A stretch of DNA of 6,077 bases, from positions 1 to 6,077 of the forward strand of contig WOYJ01000017.1 in the NCBI GenBank assembly GCA_011620845.1, read 5' to 3'. The notes under the pieces were generated by a model. It worked only from the letters and a program-made list of their open reading frames with translations, searched no databases and had not been told where the DNA came from. Made by a program: the position numbers and the translations under genes. Of this stretch, positions 1 to 6,075 are shown piece after piece; within the stretch, counting starts at the first letter, position 1, and every line of letters begins with the position of its first letter. This DNA is from Methanobacteriaceae archaeon. GTDB taxonomy: Archaea > Methanobacteriota > Methanobacteria > Methanobacteriales > Methanobacteriaceae.

Positions 1-94
1 ATTTTTAGATTTTATTTTAATAATGTAATCAAAGCTAGATGTACTCTTAAATTCAAAAATCTTTAAATTCAAAAACCTGTTTATGGAAAGATAA
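1..94 (+). promoter_or_regulatory. AT-rich leader and putative promoter region of tfrB
   Basis: This stretch has no gene and is very AT-rich, as expected for a methanogen intergenic region. T/A-rich runs near 9-22 could be a TATA (box A) element, which would place transcription start around 40-50. The two TTTAAATT-like stretches of the direct repeat at 47-59 and 63-75 are alternative candidates. A weak purine-rich ribosome binding site, GGAAAG, lies at 85-90, four bases before the ATG. The T-rich start of the window could also hold the terminator of an unseen upstream gene. The regulatory reading is inference from composition only, and no single box is convincing. Confidence 0.35.
47..75. repeat. 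13-bp direct repeat upstream of tfrB
   Basis: The 13-mer TTAAATTCAAAAA occurs at 47-59 and again, identically, at 63-75, a spacing of 16 bp. The second copy ends 19 bp before the tfrB start codon. It could be a paired operator or a TATA-like element, or a small local duplication. The repeat is seen directly, but no function is shown. Confidence 0.6.
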
Positions 95-1639
95 ATGATG
101 ATTAAAGTAAAAATATCACGATACGACCCTGGAAAGGATGAAAAACCCCATCTTGAAACCTACCAGATCGATAAAAAGGAGAAGATGAAGGTTTTAGATG
201 CTTTAAATAGTATTAATGAGGAATATGACGCTCAAATCAGTTACAGGTGCTCTTGCCGGGCTGGTCAGTGCGGTTCCTGTGCCGTGAAGGTAAATGGAGA
301 AACCGTACTCGCCTGTAAAGCGGAGATAGAAAACGGAGACTTGATCGAACCACTGGACTTCGACGTGATAAAGGACCTGGTAGTTGACCGGATCCCCATT
401 GACAGCCGGGTTAAGGAATTGAACCTGTTCATCGAGGACTGCAACGAGTACTCCTGCCCGGCGGTGATTAACCCCGAGGAACTGGAGAATTCAAGGAAGC
501 TTAGAAGCTGCATCGAATGCCTGTCCTGCCTATCCTCCTGCCCCGTGATAGCAGAGACCAAGGAATTCGCCGGGCCATACTTCATGCGTTACCTTAGTAA
601 ATTCGCATTAGACCCCCGTGACTGTGGAGACCGTGCCCGGACCGGGTTTGATGAAGGATTATACTGCTGCACATCCTGTGGCCGGTGCGTGGAGGTCTGT
701 CCCAAGGAGATAAACACCTTCGGCGGGGCCATTGAAAAACTGAGGGAGATCTCCTGTCAGGAAGGTATCGGTCCTTTACCACCCCATAAAACAGTTAAAA
801 AGCTCATAAAGGAAACGGGCCGATCAGTGAAACCTCTGGGTGAGGGAGAGATGGGTGATGGCTTGATCAAGTTCCTGGGTGAACAAGCCGATGAAAAGGA
901 AGGGGATGGAAGAGGATCAGAACATGTAAAACCTGATGAAAAGAAACCCAAAATCGCCTTCTTCACCGGTTGCATGATCGACTACCGGCTGCCTGATGTG
1001 GGACTGGCCCTCATGGACGTGTTAAAGGAGCATGGGATAGATATAGTGGTACCCACAGATCAAGTATGCTGCGGCTCTCCCATGATTCGGACCGGACAGA
1101 CAGATGTCATAGAGGAACTGGTGAGGAAAAATGAAGAGGTATTCAAGGATTACGACATCATATTAACGGTTTGTGCTGGATGCGGAGCCACCCTTAAAAA
1201 CGACTACCCCCAATATGGTGTGAACCTCAATGTGGTGGAGATAAGCGAGTTCCTGGCAGATAAGCTGAACATCAAAGATATGGAACCCCTGAATATGAGG
1301 GTCACCTACCACGACCCCTGCCACCTTGCCAGGGGACAGGGCATCCGGGAAATCCCCCGGGAAATCTTAGGTAAGATCAAGGGACTGGAATTCGTTGAAA
1401 TGGAAGAGCCCAACCGGTGCTGCGGTTCCGGTGGCGGCGTGCGCGCAGGTAAGCCAGAACTGGCCGCTAAAATGGGTAAAAAAAAGGTAGATATGATAAA
1501 GAAGACCGATGCAGATGCGGTGATCACCATCTGTCCCTTCTGTGAGTACCATATACGGGATTCCCTGGTAAAGGAAGGATCGGATGTGGAAGTTCTTAAT
1601 ATCTTAAGATTACTTCAGATGGCCTACGGAAAAGATTGA
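95..1639 (+). CDS. tfrB: Thiol:fumarate reductase subunit B (CoM/CoB:fumarate oxidoreductase iron-sulfur subunit)
   Basis: This 514-residue protein is the electron-transfer subunit of the cytoplasmic enzyme that oxidises coenzyme M and coenzyme B thiols to their heterodisulfide while reducing fumarate to succinate in Methanobacteriales. Residues 1-100 are a plant-type ferredoxin domain with [2Fe-2S] ligands C54, C59, C62 and C74, spaced as in FrdB. Two CxxCxxCxxxCP motifs, at C139/142/145/149 and C192/195/198/202, predict two [4Fe-4S] clusters. After a charged linker (about 245-285), the C-terminal half is HdrB-like with two full cysteine-rich CCG domains: C293, C325-C326, C360xxC363, and C409, C442-C443, C480xxC483. 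This FrdB-HdrB fusion matches the characterised Methanothermobacter TfrB. The catalytic FAD subunit TfrA is not encoded here, consistent with unlinked tfrA and tfrB. Two consecutive ATG codons (95 and 98) leave the start uncertain by one residue. No membrane segment is seen, and all expected cysteines are present. Confidence 0.95.
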   Translation: MMIKVKISRYDPGKDEKPHLETYQIDKKEKMKVLDALNSINEEYDAQISYRCSCRAGQCGSCAVKVNGETVLACKAEIENGDLIEPLDFDVIKDLVVDRIPIDSRVKELNLFIEDCNEYSCPAVINPEELENSRKLRSCIECLSCLSSCPVIAETKEFAGPYFMRYLSKFALDPRDCGDRARTGFDEGLYCCTSCGRCVEVCPKEINTFGGAIEKLREISCQEGIGPLPPHKTVKKLIKETGRSVKPLGEGEMGDGLIKFLGEQADEKEGDGRGSEHVKPDEKKPKIAFFTGCMIDYRLPDVGLALMDVLKEHGIDIVVPTDQVCCGSPMIRTGQTDVIEELVRKNEEVFKDYDIILTVCAGCGATLKNDYPQYGVNLNVVEISEFLADKLNIKDMEPLNMRVTYHDPCHLARGQGIREIPREILGKIKGLEFVEMEEPNRCCGSGGGVRAGKPELAAKMGKKKVDMIKKTDADAVITICPFCEYHIRDSLVKEGSDVEVLNILRLLQMAYGKD

Positions 1640-1676
1640 TGTTCAAATAAAATGGATAGATTATGATTCCCGTCGA

Positions 1677-2402
1677 ATGAAGTGGATTCCCATGATTTAC
1701 GTTGTTTTTACAGAACCTGAATCTCCAGGCAACATTGGATTTCTAGCCCGGACCATGAAAAACTTCGGACTAACCAAGCTAGTCCTTATCAACCCCTGCC
1801 CCATAGAAAATGAGACCTGGTTCCAGGCCATGCACGCCAAGGACATCATCCGGAAGAGGAAAACCTACAGTTCACTTTTGGAATTCTCAGATTCTGAAGG
1901 AATCGATTTCCTTGTAGGAACCACTGGTGTCGCCGGGGGGAGTCACAACGTCCCCCGTATCGCTGTAAAACCAGAGCAGCTCAGGGAATCTGTGAATTTC
2001 AACGGGAATATCGCTATAATTTTTGGTAGGGAAGGAAATGGCCTAACCAACAAGGAAATTGAACTATGTGACGTGGTGGTATCTATACCTACCCATAAAG
2101 CGTACCCCATAATGAACGTAACCCATGCTGCCGCCATAATATTCTATGAATTATTTAAAAAGGACCTTACCTTCCATGTGGAGGACTCAGAACTGGCTTC
2201 AAAGATTGAAAAAGAAAGTTTAATCTACACCATGGACCAGATTATAGATAAACTGGGATATCCACCCCATAAATGTAAAAATGCCTCCACCGTGTTTCGC
2301 AGGATACTGGGAAGGTCTTTCATCTCCGCGAGAGAAGCCCACACCCTGAAAGGTACCCTGAGAAGGATTAAACAGAGGGTAGATGCCTATAAGAATGGAT
2401 AA
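1677..2402 (+). CDS. trmJ: TrmJ-like tRNA 2'-O-methyltransferase (SPOUT/TrmH family, position 32)
   Basis: The protein belongs to the SpoU/TrmH branch of knotted SPOUT methyltransferases, which use S-adenosylmethionine to methylate ribose 2'-OH groups. It carries the three family motifs. The first is EPESPGNIGFLART (13-26), with the conserved Asn19 and the putative catalytic Arg25. The second is IIFGREGNGLTNKEI (114-128). The third is IPTHKAYPIMNVTHAAAI (137-154), which forms the cofactor-binding knot. The C-terminal tail (about 205-235, FRRILGRSF followed by REAHTLKG) is typical of TrmJ enzymes, which modify nucleotide 32 of the tRNA anticodon loop; characterised archaeal members make Cm32. 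The substrate is inferred from family. The start is uncertain: ATG at 1692 (Met6) gives MIYVVF, closer to the usual family N terminus, and neither start has a good ribosome binding site. It follows tfrB by 37 nt and precedes the next gene by 12 nt, suggesting cotranscription. Confidence 0.85.
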   Translation: MKWIPMIYVVFTEPESPGNIGFLARTMKNFGLTKLVLINPCPIENETWFQAMHAKDIIRKRKTYSSLLEFSDSEGIDFLVGTTGVAGGSHNVPRIAVKPEQLRESVNFNGNIAIIFGREGNGLTNKEIELCDVVVSIPTHKAYPIMNVTHAAAIIFYELFKKDLTFHVEDSELASKIEKESLIYTMDQIIDKLGYPPHKCKNASTVFRRILGRSFISAREAHTLKGTLRRIKQRVDAYKNG

Positions 2403-2414
2403 TAGGAAGAAACA

Positions 2415-3572
2415 ATGGTATTTGGTTTAAGCACCTTTGAGATAATAGGCATACTGGTAGTGATCCTGCTCGTACTATTTCTCCCTATAATCATCCGGAG
2501 AAGAATCATATCCAGTGTTACCCAGTCGGTATTAGAATTAGAAAGCATGGTGGTGAAGGGCCAGAAGATATTGATAGAAATCTCAAGGGATAAGGGTAAT
2601 CCATCAAAAGATCCAGAAGCTGCCGTCAAGGATTTCATGGAATTCTTCGTAATCCCCCCGGTGGACCTGGATCCAAATGGGATTGTCCGTAAACTGGATA
2701 AAATCCTGGAGATGAGTGAGGAAAACTTCAAATACATGGCAGAGGAACTGTCACCAGAAGCTGATGAAGATTGGAAATCCAACATAACCATGACCCTGAA
2801 AGCTACCCTGGGAATTAACAACGTAGCCAAGCAGGTCAGGCATAATTTAGAACTTTCCAGGAAAACAGGCAACCCACAATTGCTTCTGATGCTGCAGATG
2901 AGTCTCTCCTTAATCATGCGAATAGTTAAAGCCCAGTTTGAAGGAGTTGAAGCCTTTTCCAAGGGTAAACCAATTGGTGATGGTTTAGGGCCCCTGGTGG
3001 TGGGGATGATGATGGAATCAGACCACCCGGGAGATCTCCAAGAACAGGAAGAAATGGTAATAACTCAAAGGGAATACCAGGGCAGGAAAGTGATTATGGC
3101 CCGGGCTAAAGGTCCGGGAGCACGTGTAGGTAAAGTAGGTAAAACCATAAACTCAATTATAGAAGCAGAAGGCATAAAGAGAATTATAACCGTGGATGCG
3201 GCAGTTAAACTCGAAGGAGAGGAAACTGGTTCCATTGCCCAGGGCATCGGTCTGGTAATCGGAGGTCCCGGTGTGGACCGCTGGGAGATTGAGGAAAAAT
3301 TAGTCGACCAGGATCTTCAGTTGGATGCGATTATCGTCAAGATGAGTCCTGAAGAGGCGGTCAGTCCATTAACCCGTAAACTACGGGATGCCGCAGTTAA
3401 AACCATACCGGTGGTGGAAAATTCAATTTTAAGATCCAAGGAGGGTTCCCAGGTTCTACTGGTTGGAGTGGGAAATAGTTGCGGTCTTCCCAATACCATC
3501 TGGAACCCATCATCCATTGATATTAAAAAAGAAGATCAAGAGGAAAGTGAGGGAAGAAAATGGCCATTTTAA
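2415..3572 (+). CDS. DUF1512 family archaeal membrane-anchored protein, function unknown
   Basis: I recognise this 385-residue protein as the archaeal DUF1512 family, for which I know no assigned function. Residues about 7-27 form one hydrophobic helix followed by RRR (28-30). By the positive-inside rule, the rest of the protein should lie in the cytoplasm as an anchored domain. Residues 35-180 look mainly helical. Residues 222-360 look alpha/beta and hold glycine-rich conserved-looking segments: KGPGARVGKVGKT (232-244), DAAVKLEGEETGSIAQG (261-277), GGPGVDR (283-289) and VLLVGVGNSCGLPN (347-360, with the only cysteine, C356). There is no Walker A consensus. The C-terminal tail after 365 is highly charged. 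AGGAAGA at 2404-2410 lies four bases before the ATG. The end overlaps the dcd start by 13 nt, implying coupled expression. The family call comes from motif memory, and any nucleotide-binding role would be speculation. Confidence 0.75.
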   Translation: MVFGLSTFEIIGILVVILLVLFLPIIIRRRIISSVTQSVLELESMVVKGQKILIEISRDKGNPSKDPEAAVKDFMEFFVIPPVDLDPNGIVRKLDKILEMSEENFKYMAEELSPEADEDWKSNITMTLKATLGINNVAKQVRHNLELSRKTGNPQLLLMLQMSLSLIMRIVKAQFEGVEAFSKGKPIGDGLGPLVVGMMMESDHPGDLQEQEEMVITQREYQGRKVIMARAKGPGARVGKVGKTINSIIEAEGIKRIITVDAAVKLEGEETGSIAQGIGLVIGGPGVDRWEIEEKLVDQDLQLDAIIVKMSPEEAVSPLTRKLRDAAVKTIPVVENSILRSKEGSQVLLVGVGNSCGLPNTIWNPSSIDIKKEDQEESEGRKWPF

Positions 3573-4174
3573 GTGATACTGATATTAAAGAATATTTAGA
3601 GAATAGTAGAATTACCATACACCCATTGGAAGATCCGGATGTGCAGATACAGCCGTCATCAGTTGATCTCCGGATTGGTAATGAATTTAAAGGTTTTAGA
3701 ATTGTGCGTAAACCAGTTATAGACCCCATGGATCCTGGTGACCTGGAATCTTACATGGAATCCTTCTATATAGAGGAGGGAGAGCCATTCATAATCCACC
3801 CCGGAGAATTCGCCCTGGCCACCACCTATGAAACTGTTAAACTCCCTGATGACCTGGTGGCCCGTGTCGAGGGACGCTCATCCATGGGCCGGTTAGGTAT
3901 AACCATGCATGTAACCGCCGGCTACATCGACCCGGGATTCCATGGTAAGATAACCCTAGAAATATCAAATATCGGTAAAATGCCAGTCGCCCTCTACACT
4001 GGACAGAGGGTGTGTCAGATAGTCTTTGAAACCATGACCAGCCCTTCAGAGAAGCCATATGGCCATCCCGACCGGGACAGTAAATACATGGGACAGGAAC
4101 GTCCCATCACCAGTAAGATAAAACAGGACCATGAAATTAAAAACAGGTTCAAACAGATCAAGTTAGTAAAATAA
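3560..4174 (+). CDS. dcd: dCTP deaminase, probably bifunctional dUMP-forming type (DCD-DUT)
   Basis: This 204-residue protein is a trimeric dUTPase-fold dCTP deaminase that supplies deoxyuridine nucleotides for dTMP synthesis. It has the N-terminal QPSSVDLRIG motif (31-40), the phosphate-binding GRSSMGRLG (105-113), the nucleotide-site segment HVTAGYIDPGFHGK (117-130), and ITLEISN (131-137), in which E134 aligns with the catalytic glutamate (E138 in E. coli Dcd). E. coli-type monofunctional enzymes have TAHRIDPG. The TAGYIDPGF seen here instead resembles the bifunctional Methanocaldococcus and Mycobacterium enzymes that convert dCTP directly to dUMP, so EC 3.5.4.30 is favoured over 3.5.4.13. 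That choice is inference from a few residues. The length fits the family. The ATG lies inside the end of the DUF1512 gene, and the GTGAGGG at 3547-3553 is a plausible ribosome binding site. No separate promoter is apparent, so it is probably the last gene of the tfrB-trmJ-DUF1512-dcd unit. Confidence 0.92.
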   Translation: MAILSDTDIKEYLENSRITIHPLEDPDVQIQPSSVDLRIGNEFKGFRIVRKPVIDPMDPGDLESYMESFYIEEGEPFIIHPGEFALATTYETVKLPDDLVARVEGRSSMGRLGITMHVTAGYIDPGFHGKITLEISNIGKMPVALYTGQRVCQIVFETMTSPSEKPYGHPDRDSKYMGQERPITSKIKQDHEIKNRFKQIKLVK

Positions 4175-4186
4175 TATATATTATAG
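4172..4186 (+). promoter_or_regulatory. Putative TATA box for glyS (palindromic)
   Basis: TAATATATATTA (4172-4183) is a perfect 12-bp palindrome and the most TATA-like element in the 98-bp dcd-glyS spacer. Its first three bases are the dcd stop codon. If it serves as box A, transcription would start near 4205, giving an untranslated leader of about 65-70 nt. Archaeal TATA boxes are recognised by TBP, and the symmetry leaves orientation open. This is inference from composition and position. Confidence 0.5.
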
Positions 4187-4272
4187 TTAACTAATTGAGA
4201 ACTTTAAGCTGTAAGAACTTATTAGAACCTCAAAGCTTTCAATTTACAACCCTTTAATTAACGAGATGATCA
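4175..4272. other. AT-rich spacer between dcd and glyS
   Basis: This spacer is about 98 bp with no coding potential beyond a six-codon frame at its very end. Besides the TATA-like palindrome it holds AGAACTT at 4198-4204 and 4214-4220, the related AGAACCT at 4224-4230, an AAAGCTTT palindrome at 4232-4239 and a TTAATTAA palindrome at 4254-4261. I see no strong hairpin or long T-tract that would mark a clear terminator for dcd, so read-through into glyS is possible. Confidence 0.5.
4263..4271 (+). promoter_or_regulatory. Ribosome binding site deciding the GTG start of glyS
   Basis: GAGATGATC differs at one base from the methanogen Shine-Dalgarno GAGGTGATC, which is complementary to the 16S rRNA 3' end. 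It ends two bases before the GTG at 4274, with its GAG core eight bases upstream. It is the strongest ribosome binding site in the window and supports the GTG start over the in-frame ATG at 4292. Confidence 0.75.
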
Positions 4273-4273
4273 T

Positions 4274-5995
4274 GTGGAAAATGATGAAGTAATGACTATT
4301 GCCAAAAAAAGAGGATTCCTATGGTCCTCTTTTGAAATATACTCCGGTGTTGCTGGATTCTTTGATTATGGCCCCCTAGGTGGCACTTTAAAAAATAAGA
4401 TCATGGAGAAATGGCGGGAATACTACGTGATAGGTGAGGGATTCTTTGAGATAGAATCACCAACCATAATGCCCGAGGAAGCCCTTAAAGCATCAGGACA
4501 CGTAGACCACTTCAACGACCCCATGACCGAATGTAAAGATTGTTTAAACGTCTTCCGGGCAGACCATATAATCAAAGAGGCCACTGGTAAGGATGTGGAA
4601 GGCCTTCCCAATGAGGAGTTATCCAGAATTCTCTCTGAAGAAAAACTCTCCTGTCCAAACTGTGGAGGCCCCCTAACTCATGTGTGGAGTTACAATCTCA
4701 TGTTCCAGACCATAATTGGTTCAAAGGGTAAACAAACTGGATACCTACGCCCAGAAACTGCGCAGGGAATATTCATACCCTTCAAGAGGTTGCTTAGGTT
4801 TAACCGTGGCAAATTACCCTTCGGCGTGGTACAACTGGGTAAAGCCTACCGTAACGAGATATCACCCCGTCAGGGTGTTATCAGACTCCGGGAATTCACC
4901 CAGGCCGAGGTGGAGATCTTCGTGGATCCCCGGCATAAAACCCACCCCCGATTCTATGAAGTAGCAGAGGACAGTTTGACCCTGTATTCTGCCCAAAGCC
5001 AAACTGATGAGGGGGATCCTGTTAAATACACAGCCCAAAAAGCAGTTAATGATGGTATTATTTCCAGCCAGATGCTCACCTACCAGCTGTGCCTGGCCCT
5101 AAGATTCCTGAAGGATCTGGGTATACCTGAAGAGGTTATAAGATTCAGGCAGCACCTCTGTAACGAGATGGCCCATTACGCCATAGACTGCTGGGACGTG
5201 GAGATTGAAACAGACAGGTACGGCTGGATCGAGATAATAGGCATAGCTGATCGTACCGACTTCGACTTAAAATCCCATAGTAAGCACAGTAAGGAAGACT
5301 TAAGAGTTTTCATCGAATATGACCAGCCTAAAACCGTGAAGAAACTGGTGGCCAAGCCCCAGATGAAGAAGTTCGGTCCCCTATTTAAAGCAGATGCCCC
5401 TAAAATAATGGAAGCCCTAAAGGACATGGATGCTTCCCAGATTAAAGATTCATTCCAGGAAAGTGGAGATTACCACCTAGAAATAGAAGGTAAAACACAC
5501 ATCCTAACTCCAGATATCATCAACTTCCAGGAGGTAGAGGAGACTGTCAGGGGAGAGAAAATCTTTCCGCACGTTATAGAGCCATCTTATGGTATAGACA
5601 GGATTATCTATTCTGTACTCCTCCACTGCTACCATAAGGAAGGAGATAGAACCATTTTAAAGCTTCCTGCTGATATAGCTCCTGTGGAAGTGAACGTCTT
5701 TCCACTGGTAAATAAAGAAGAACTGACAACCGTCGCCTGGGGGATAAGGGACGAGTTAAGAAGAGAAGGTTTAATAGCAGAATATGATGCCTCTGGTACC
5801 ATCGGCAGGCGGTACGCCCGGTCTGATGAGATAGGTGTCCCCTATGCTGTGACTGTAGATCATCAAACTTTGGAGGATGACACTGTGACCATCAGGAACC
5901 GTGACGATTCCAAACAGGTTAGAATCCCCCTGGAAGATATTTACATGACCCTTGGTGGTTTAATCTATTTAAAAACAGAGTTTGAAGAATTGTAG
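4274..5995 (+). CDS. glyS: Glycyl-tRNA synthetase (alpha2, archaeal/eukaryotic type)
   Basis: This 573-residue class II synthetase attaches glycine to tRNA-Gly in the cytoplasm as a homodimer. It is the single-chain type, not the bacterial alpha/beta type. The N terminus (KKRGFLWSSFEIY, then GVAGFFDYGPLG, to residue 36) is typical of archaeal members. Motif 1 lies at about 57-75. C87xxC90 and C127xxC130 form a likely zinc site. RPETAQGIF (159-167) and the motif 2 block LGKAYRNEISPRQG, then REFTQAEVEIF (188-216), form the active site, and motif 3 is EPSYGIDRIIYS (436-447). Residues 469-565 are the anticodon-binding domain. The start is GTG, backed by the ribosome binding site at 4263-4271; the ATG at 4292 (Met7) would cut six residues. 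It is complete, with all motifs intact. Its stop codon lies inside a 27-bp tandem repeat, but the reading frame ends in the first copy. Confidence 0.96.
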   Translation: MENDEVMTIAKKRGFLWSSFEIYSGVAGFFDYGPLGGTLKNKIMEKWREYYVIGEGFFEIESPTIMPEEALKASGHVDHFNDPMTECKDCLNVFRADHIIKEATGKDVEGLPNEELSRILSEEKLSCPNCGGPLTHVWSYNLMFQTIIGSKGKQTGYLRPETAQGIFIPFKRLLRFNRGKLPFGVVQLGKAYRNEISPRQGVIRLREFTQAEVEIFVDPRHKTHPRFYEVAEDSLTLYSAQSQTDEGDPVKYTAQKAVNDGIISSQMLTYQLCLALRFLKDLGIPEEVIRFRQHLCNEMAHYAIDCWDVEIETDRYGWIEIIGIADRTDFDLKSHSKHSKEDLRVFIEYDQPKTVKKLVAKPQMKKFGPLFKADAPKIMEALKDMDASQIKDSFQESGDYHLEIEGKTHILTPDIINFQEVEETVRGEKIFPHVIEPSYGIDRIIYSVLLHCYHKEGDRTILKLPADIAPVEVNVFPLVNKEELTTVAWGIRDELRREGLIAEYDASGTIGRRYARSDEIGVPYAVTVDHQTLEDDTVTIRNRDDSKQVRIPLEDIYMTLGGLIYLKTEFEEL

Positions 5996-6045
5996 TAGGA
6001 AATATTTCTTTGAAAATTGTAGTAGGAAATATTTCTTTGAAAATT
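5988..6045. repeat. 27-bp tandem duplication spanning the glyS stop codon
   Basis: Positions 5988-6014 and 6015-6041 are identical 27-bp units, and a further 4 bp (6042-6045) continue the period, so 31 consecutive positions match at a shift of 27. Each unit contains TTGTAGTAGG and the T-rich TATTTCTTT. The first copy supplies the last glyS residues and the stop. Because 27 is divisible by three, the second copy repeats the same TAG TAG codons in frame. It most likely arose by local slippage or duplication, and it doubles a T-rich tract that may act in termination. Confidence 0.9.
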
Positions 6046-6075
6046 TATTATATGTGAAAATAAATTTAAAGAAAT
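6031..6075 (+). terminator. Imperfect inverted repeat downstream of glyS, possible terminator hairpin
   Basis: The left arm at 6031-6049 pairs with the right arm at 6059-6075. ATTTCTTT (6031-6038) pairs with AAAGAAAT (6068-6075), and AAATTTATT (6041-6049) pairs with AATAAATTT (6059-6067). This gives 17 base pairs with a two-base GA bulge (6039-6040) and a 9-nt loop. The left arm overlaps the second tandem copy. The stem is nearly all A-T, unlike a classical GC-rich terminator, and no T-run follows within the window. It could be a terminator, an operator for an unseen next gene, or a bidirectional element. The pairing is seen directly; the terminator role is a guess. Confidence 0.4.

Noticed and set aside
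245..330. tfrB read as a plain succinate dehydrogenase/fumarate reductase iron-sulfur subunit
   Set aside because: The N-terminal half alone would fit, but the C-terminal HdrB-like half with two CCG domains and the second four-cysteine cluster identify the thiol:fumarate type.
265..585. 106-codon minus-strand frame within tfrB
   Set aside because: It lies opposite the iron-sulfur cysteine motifs of tfrB, and its composition follows from the complement of those codons.
1640..1676. Possible promoter or terminator between tfrB and trmJ
   Set aside because: The spacer is only 37 nt, with no T-tract, hairpin or convincing TATA box, so cotranscription is the simpler reading.
2387..2962. 191-codon open frame on the minus strand opposite the DUF1512 gene
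   Set aside because: It lies antisense to a gene with clear family motifs, its translation is serine/leucine-rich with no recognisable domain, and it has no ribosome binding site. It is a shadow frame.
4232..4261. AAAGCTTT and TTAATTAA palindromes before glyS as regulator sites
   Set aside because: Eight-base AT-rich palindromes are expected by chance in such DNA, and the second is too close to the start codon to be a TATA box.
4716..4964. 82-codon plus-strand frame inside glyS
   Set aside because: It overlaps the conserved class II motif 2 region of glyS in another frame, and its product resembles no known protein.
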